Shown here piece after piece: positions 13,873 to 17,167 of a stretch of 17,167 nucleotides of DNA. This DNA is from CAYOVG01 sp964407285 (GTDB lineage: Bacteria > Desulfobacterota > Syntrophobacteria > Syntrophobacterales > Syntrophobacteraceae). The stretch lies in NCBI GenBank assembly GCA_964407285.1, contig CAYOVG010000128.1, forward strand, positions 1 to 17,167, in the 5' to 3' direction. Made by a program: the position numbers and the translations under genes. The notes under the pieces are model-generated. The model saw only the letters and a program-made list of their open reading frames with translations. It did no database searches and was not told where the DNA came from. Numbering within the stretch: position 1 is the stretch's first letter; the number at the start of each line of letters is the position of its first letter.

Positions 13873-15753
13873 ATGTCTTATCTTGTACTGGCGCGCAAAT
13901 GGCGCCCGCAAAAGTTCGATGATGTCATAGGCCAGCCCCATGTGGCCAGAACGCTGCAAAACGCCGTTACGTCGGGGCGCATAGCGCATGCCTACCTGTT
14001 CACCGGCGCCAGGGGAGTCGGCAAGACGTCCGTGGCGCGCATCCTGGCCAAGGCGCTCAATTGCGAACGCGGGGCCTCGGCTCACCCGTGCAACGAGTGC
14101 TCCAACTGCCGCGAGGTCACCCAGGGCAACGCCATTGACGTGCTGGAAATCGACGGAGCATCCAACCGGGGGATCGACAGCATCCGGGAACTCAGGGAAA
14201 CCGTCCGGTACCGCCCGGCAAAGGGCCGTTACAAGATATATATTATAGACGAAGTGCACATGCTCACGTCGGAAGCGTTCAACGCGCTGCTCAAGACGCT
14301 GGAGGAGCCGCCCGAGCGCGTTGTTTTTATTTTCGCCACGACCGAGCCTCACAAGATTCCCGCTACGATTCTGAGCCGTTGCCAGAGATTCGATTTCCGC
14401 CGGATTCCCACGAGCATGCTCGTGAAGCACCTTTTGAACATAGCGGCCCAGGAGAAGATGGAGCTTTCCGAAAGCGTGATCTACTCGATCGCTCGCGAGG
14501 CCGATGGAAGCATGCGGGATGCCCAGAGCCTCCTGGAGCAACTCCTGGCGTTCAGCGGCGACGGCATGGACGACACGGAAATCCTGGACATTTTGGGCGT
14601 CGTCGACCGGCAAAGCGTCCACAAGGTGGGGCACGCCATCCTGACCGGAGACGTACGGGCGTGCCTGGAAGCCGTCGAGGACCTCTACCGGCGCGGTACG
14701 GACAGCAAACGCTTCTGCCGGCAGTTGTGCGACCATTTCAGGAATCTCCTGTTCTTCTCGATGGACGGCGCGCGGGAAGAGGGCGGAGCGTTGTGGATAG
14801 ATTTGCCCGAGGAGGAGCGCGAGGCGCTGAGGGAGGAGGCGGAGCTGACTTCGCCGGAATCCTTGTACCTTTATTTTCAGATGGTCATCAAGGGGGAAGA
14901 CGAAATACGGCGGTCGAGCATGCCGAGGGCGGCGCTGGAGATGATGCTGCTGCGCCTGACGCAGCTTCCCCGCCTGGAATCGCTGGATGCGCTGCTCCAC
15001 AAGCTTTCCTCGTTCGACGCAACGGACCTGGCGCAGGCAAGCGGGTCGCGTTCGGCTTCCAGACGGCAGCGCCCCGAATCCCGCGGGGATGAGCCTCCCC
15101 TGCCCTCCCGTGCCGGGCCGGGAGGTCCCGCCCCTTCGGGGGAGGCGCGTGGAGCGTCCCGAGGGGCCCCAGCGGTCCATCAGAACAACGGCGGGAAGAA
15201 CAGGGAAGAGGACCGTCAGCCCGTTGCCTCGCCCCACGCCGGCTCCCTCCCGGTCGCCCCCGGCGTCGAGCCCTCCGGTGAATCCGGGGGGGATTACTCC
15301 CCGGCCCCGCCGGCGAGCGTCGCTTCGCCCGCGGACATCGAATCGCAATGGCCGGGATTCCTCCGGTGGCTGCAGGACAAGCACCCGATCCTCGCCGCAA
15401 AACTCGCCCGGAGTACGGTGTCGGTCGGGGCTCACGGCGGTCCGGAGGTGGGAGTCGTCGAGTTGTATGAAGAGGCGCTGAAGGCTCCCGCCGCCCTGGA
15501 AAAGCTGCGGAAGGCGGGTGAGAGCTACTTCGGACAGGCATTCCATTGGACGGTGAAAGTCCGTCCATCCGAGAAGGCCGAGGCCGCGGAAACCCGCGCA
15601 ACCGACGGCCGGAGCGCAGGTAAGGCCGGTTCGAAGCGCATGGTCATGGAACATCCCATCGTGCAAGCCGCCATAGAGATTCTCGGAGGCGAACTGGTGG
15701 ACATCAGGCAGTTGAAATCGGACCGGGGAGACCGGGAAAAGGCGTCGAGCTGA
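13873..15753 (+). CDS. dnaX: DNA polymerase III subunit tau/gamma
   Basis: Encodes 626 residues: the ATPase core of the clamp loader, which loads the beta clamp and couples the replisome. AAA+ features: Walker A GARGVGKT (45-52), the zinc knuckle Cys64, Cys73, Cys76, Cys79 typical of DnaX, Walker B with DEVH (126-129), TTEP sensor 1 (156-159) and the SRC arginine-finger motif (168-170). A Pro/Gly/Arg-rich linker spans about 390-485. A C-terminal tau domain begins near ESQWPGFLRWLQ (about 490) and probably contacts the polymerase alpha subunit. No A-rich slippery heptamer is visible in the linker, so a frameshifted gamma form is not indicated. The ATG at 13873 opens the conserved MSYLVLARKWRP; the ribosome site is weak. 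The frame is open back into the tRNA but that part is not DnaX-like. It is followed by ybaB and recR, the usual order in many bacteria. Confidence 0.96.
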   Translation: MSYLVLARKWRPQKFDDVIGQPHVARTLQNAVTSGRIAHAYLFTGARGVGKTSVARILAKALNCERGASAHPCNECSNCREVTQGNAIDVLEIDGASNRGIDSIRELRETVRYRPAKGRYKIYIIDEVHMLTSEAFNALLKTLEEPPERVVFIFATTEPHKIPATILSRCQRFDFRRIPTSMLVKHLLNIAAQEKMELSESVIYSIAREADGSMRDAQSLLEQLLAFSGDGMDDTEILDILGVVDRQSVHKVGHAILTGDVRACLEAVEDLYRRGTDSKRFCRQLCDHFRNLLFFSMDGAREEGGALWIDLPEEEREALREEAELTSPESLYLYFQMVIKGEDEIRRSSMPRAALEMMLLRLTQLPRLESLDALLHKLSSFDATDLAQASGSRSASRRQRPESRGDEPPLPSRAGPGGPAPSGEARGASRGAPAVHQNNGGKNREEDRQPVASPHAGSLPVAPGVEPSGESGGDYSPAPPASVASPADIESQWPGFLRWLQDKHPILAAKLARSTVSVGAHGGPEVGVVELYEEALKAPAALEKLRKAGESYFGQAFHWTVKVRPSEKAEAAETRATDGRSAGKAGSKRMVMEHPIVQAAIEILGGELVDIRQLKSDRGDREKASS

Positions 15754-15791
15754 TCGACGGGCGCCGGATGTCGGAAGTGAGAAATGCGAGG

Positions 15792-15830
15792 CCGGAGACC
15801 GGTAGTGAGTTTTTTTCTTCCGGTTTCCGG
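15792..15830 (+). repeat. Stem-loop in the dnaX-ybaB spacer
   Basis: CCGGAGACCGG (15792-15802) pairs with CCGGTTTCCGG (15820-15830) over 11 positions, with one G-T pair. The 17-base loop contains TTTTTTT. The T run lies inside the loop, not after the stem, so this is not a standard terminator. It may attenuate or process the dnaX-ybaB transcript, or be a dispersed repeat. A CATAAT at 15835-15840 could be a -10 for ybaB, but no -35 supports it. Confidence 0.55.
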
Positions 15831-15876
15831 ATTGCATAATCCGCTATATGCTTTCCTTACAAAGGAGGAATGGAAA

Positions 15877-16200
15877 ATGAAAGGTTTTAATCCCATGCAG
15901 CAGGTAAAGGCCCTTCAGGAGAAGATGGCCAGGATGCAGGAGGAACTGGCCGAAAAAACCGTGGAGTCTTCCTCGGGGGGCGGCATGGTTACGGCCGTGG
16001 CCAATGGCCGACAGGAATTGTTGAGCATCAAGATCGATCCTCAAGTGATAGACCCGACGGATGCCGATATGTTGCAGGACCTGGTCGTTGCGGCCGTAAA
16101 CGATGCGCTGCGCAAGGCCCAGGAGATGGCCGCGTCCGAAATGGCCAAGATAGCCGGAGGTCTCAATATTCCCGGCTTGAAGATACCCGGGCTTTTTTAG
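15877..16200 (+). CDS. ybaB: YbaB/EbfC-family nucleoid-associated protein
   Basis: Encodes 107 residues, the usual length. It starts MKGFNPMQQVKALQEKMARMQEELAEKTVE, the first helix of the family, followed by the central sheet (SSGGGMVTAVANGRQELLSIKIDP) and a long C-terminal helix. The tail ends in NIPGLKIPGLF, a typical Gly/Pro-rich end. YbaB proteins form tweezer-like dimers that bind DNA; the gene is very often found between dnaX and recR, as here. AAAGGAGG (15861-15868), eight bases before the ATG at 15877, fixes the start; the frame is open back to 15784 but that part is not family-like. The ATG at 15870 lies inside the spacing and is in another frame. Confidence 0.95.
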   Translation: MKGFNPMQQVKALQEKMARMQEELAEKTVESSSGGGMVTAVANGRQELLSIKIDPQVIDPTDADMLQDLVVAAVNDALRKAQEMAASEMAKIAGGLNIPGLKIPGLF

Positions 16201-16222
16201 ACATGAATACCCGATGCGCGAC

Positions 16223-16234
16223 GCCGGATGCCGG
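16223..16234. repeat. Copy of the recurring GCCGGATGCCGG motif
   Basis: An exact copy of the 12-base motif also found at 1421-1432 and 1604-1615, with near copies at 8446-8458 (reverse orientation) and 15763-15774. This copy lies in the ybaB-recR spacer. Confidence 0.55.
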
Positions 16235-16296
16235 CCGAGACCGTTTTCAGCCGTTATCGGGCGTCTTTGCGAACCGGGTGAAGAAATATTTTTCCC

Positions 16297-16328
16297 GTTC
16301 CCACGTTCCTGCAAAGGAGCGTGGGAAC
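16297..16328. repeat. REP-like palindrome in the ybaB-recR spacer
   Basis: A 14-bp stem with one G-T pair: GTTCCCACGTTCCT (16297-16310) pairs with AGGAGCGTGGGAAC (16315-16328) around a GCAA tetraloop, which is of the stable GNRA class. No T-tract follows on the plus strand. The core GTTCCCACG...CGTGGGAAC is, to my recollection, a very common dispersed intergenic palindrome in several bacterial groups. I read it as a REP-type element, not as a terminator. Confidence 0.65.
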
Positions 16329-16363
16329 TCATACACCGGACTGAAAGGCGAGAAACACTACCC

Positions 16364-16972
16364 ATGCCCAGCAATGCGTATCCACCCACACTCAGCAACC
16401 TCATCAAGAGGCTCGGAAAGCTTCCCGGCCTGGGGGAGAAAAGCGCCACGCGCATAGCGATGCACCTTCTGAGAGCGTCCGAGGAGGACGTGCGCGCTCT
16501 GGCGTCGGCCATCAACCAGGTGAAAACCGAAATTCACACGTGCGCCCGCTGCTTTCACTTCACGGATGCTCCCGTTTGCTCGATCTGCTCGGACCCGGCC
16601 CGAAATACCGGTGAGCTGTGCGTAGTGGAGGGGACGGCGGACCTGCTGGCCCTCGAGCAGTCCGGAGCGTTCCGGGGACGCTACCATGTCCTGCAGGGCG
16701 TACTGGCGCCCCTGGAGGCGGTGGGGCCGGACGACATCCGGATCAGCGAACTTCTGCAGCGGATCGACGAGGAGGGAGTGAATGAGGTTATAATCGCCAC
16801 CAACCCCAGCAACGAGGGAGAAGCCACCGCTCACTACATCGTAAAGCTCCTGAAGGACCGTACCGTGCGTGTCACCCGTATCGCCTACGGCATCCCCATG
16901 GGCGGCGACCTGAAGTATACCGACCGGATCACGTTGGAACGGGCGCTCAAAGGCCGGTCCCGTTTCGAATAA
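16364..16972 (+). CDS. recR: Recombination mediator protein RecR
   Basis: Encodes 202 residues, the family's usual length. In order: helix-hairpin-helix region (about 9-30, LSNLIKRLGKLPGLGEKSATR), a four-cysteine zinc finger (Cys60, Cys63, Cys72, Cys75), a TOPRIM domain from about 84 (LCVVEGTADLLALE, with Glu89 as the conserved acid, to about 175), and a C-terminal segment with the usual GIPMGGDLKYTDRITLERAL. RecR, with RecO and RecF, loads RecA on gapped DNA coated with single-strand-binding protein. The ATG at 16364 matches the family's N-terminus; the nearest purine-rich site (AAAGGCGAG) is somewhat far upstream. The frame is open back to 16214 through a palindrome, which is not coding. 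It ends the dnaX-ybaB-recR block. Confidence 0.96.
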   Translation: MPSNAYPPTLSNLIKRLGKLPGLGEKSATRIAMHLLRASEEDVRALASAINQVKTEIHTCARCFHFTDAPVCSICSDPARNTGELCVVEGTADLLALEQSGAFRGRYHVLQGVLAPLEAVGPDDIRISELLQRIDEEGVNEVIIATNPSNEGEATAHYIVKLLKDRTVRVTRIAYGIPMGGDLKYTDRITLERALKGRSRFE

Positions 16973-16977
16973 CCGAA

Positions 16978-16996
16978 GGGCAGTCCCGCACTGCCC
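16978..16996 (+). terminator. Hairpin after recR, possible weak terminator
   Basis: GGGCAGT (16978-16984) pairs with ACTGCCC (16990-16996) around CCCGC, six bases after the recR stop. No clear T-tract follows, so rho-independent termination is uncertain. The remaining bases to the window edge hold one more small palindrome (CCGGCAA/TTGCCGG, 17117-17135) and no recognisable gene. Confidence 0.35.
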
Positions 16997-17167
16997 CGGG
17001 TGAGCCTGATTCTTCCATGCCGCCGACATGAATGCGCCCCCTCCCGCGGACAGCCACTCAAACGACACAGCTACCACCAGAGAAGACCGTTGTAGTAAAT
17101 CTCAATCAGGCTATTTCCGGCAAAGCGCTTGCCGGTACCGCGACTCCGCAACGCCTGCCGACAACAC

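Noticed and set aside
15000..15340. A programmed frameshift in dnaX (gamma form)
   Set aside because: No A-rich slippery heptamer or following stem was found in the linker region.
13852..15837. A 661-codon open frame on the minus strand across dnaX
   Set aside because: It is antisense to a DnaX with all motifs intact, and its translation is low-complexity and resembles no family. High GC with biased third positions explains the open frame.

Overview
The window is a stretch of moderately GC-rich bacterial chromosome. Gene content and protein style suggest a Gram-negative deltaproteobacterium (Desulfobacterota), perhaps a Syntrophobacter-like relative. Pointers are an outer-membrane alanine-zipper lipoprotein, murein-remodelling enzymes, a mitochondrial-like (spd-type) elongation factor G, and the block tadA / two serine tRNAs / dnaX / ybaB / recR. 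The taxonomic call is an inference from protein resemblance, not from a marker gene search.

Region 1 (1-3568, + strand) looks like one operon. It holds the 3' end of a GH3-type acyl-amide synthetase-like gene, an enolase-superfamily enzyme, a homocitrate/isopropylmalate-synthase-like protein whose conserved catalytic residues are replaced, and an alpha/beta hydrolase. It reads as a small accessory pathway whose product I cannot name, and it is the best candidate here for something undescribed. A gene-free AT-richer stretch follows (3569-4051). It leads to a small Lpp-like lipoprotein that ends at a strong bidirectional terminator.

Region 2 (4484-12779, - strand) contains, in transcription order: a six-cysteine small protein and a YcbB-type L,D-transpeptidase; a terminator; a MepA-type murein endopeptidase fused to LysM domains behind a long leader; a terminator; a mitochondrial-EF-G1-like fusA; and a pair made of a RecA/KaiC-like P-loop ATPase and a helical protein of unknown function. 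The L,D-transpeptidase, MepA and the Lpp-like lipoprotein with a C-terminal lysine form an envelope theme: making cross-links, cutting cross-links and possibly tethering the outer membrane to murein.

Region 3 (13064-16972, + strand) is housekeeping: tadA (tRNA adenosine deaminase), tRNA-Ser(CGA), tRNA-Ser(GGA), dnaX, ybaB and recR. The tadA reading frame stays open into the first serine tRNA and stops inside it. Several intergenic palindromes and a recurring GCCGGATGCCGG motif suggest REP-like dispersed elements. No insertion sequence, CRISPR array, phage gene or rRNA is visible.
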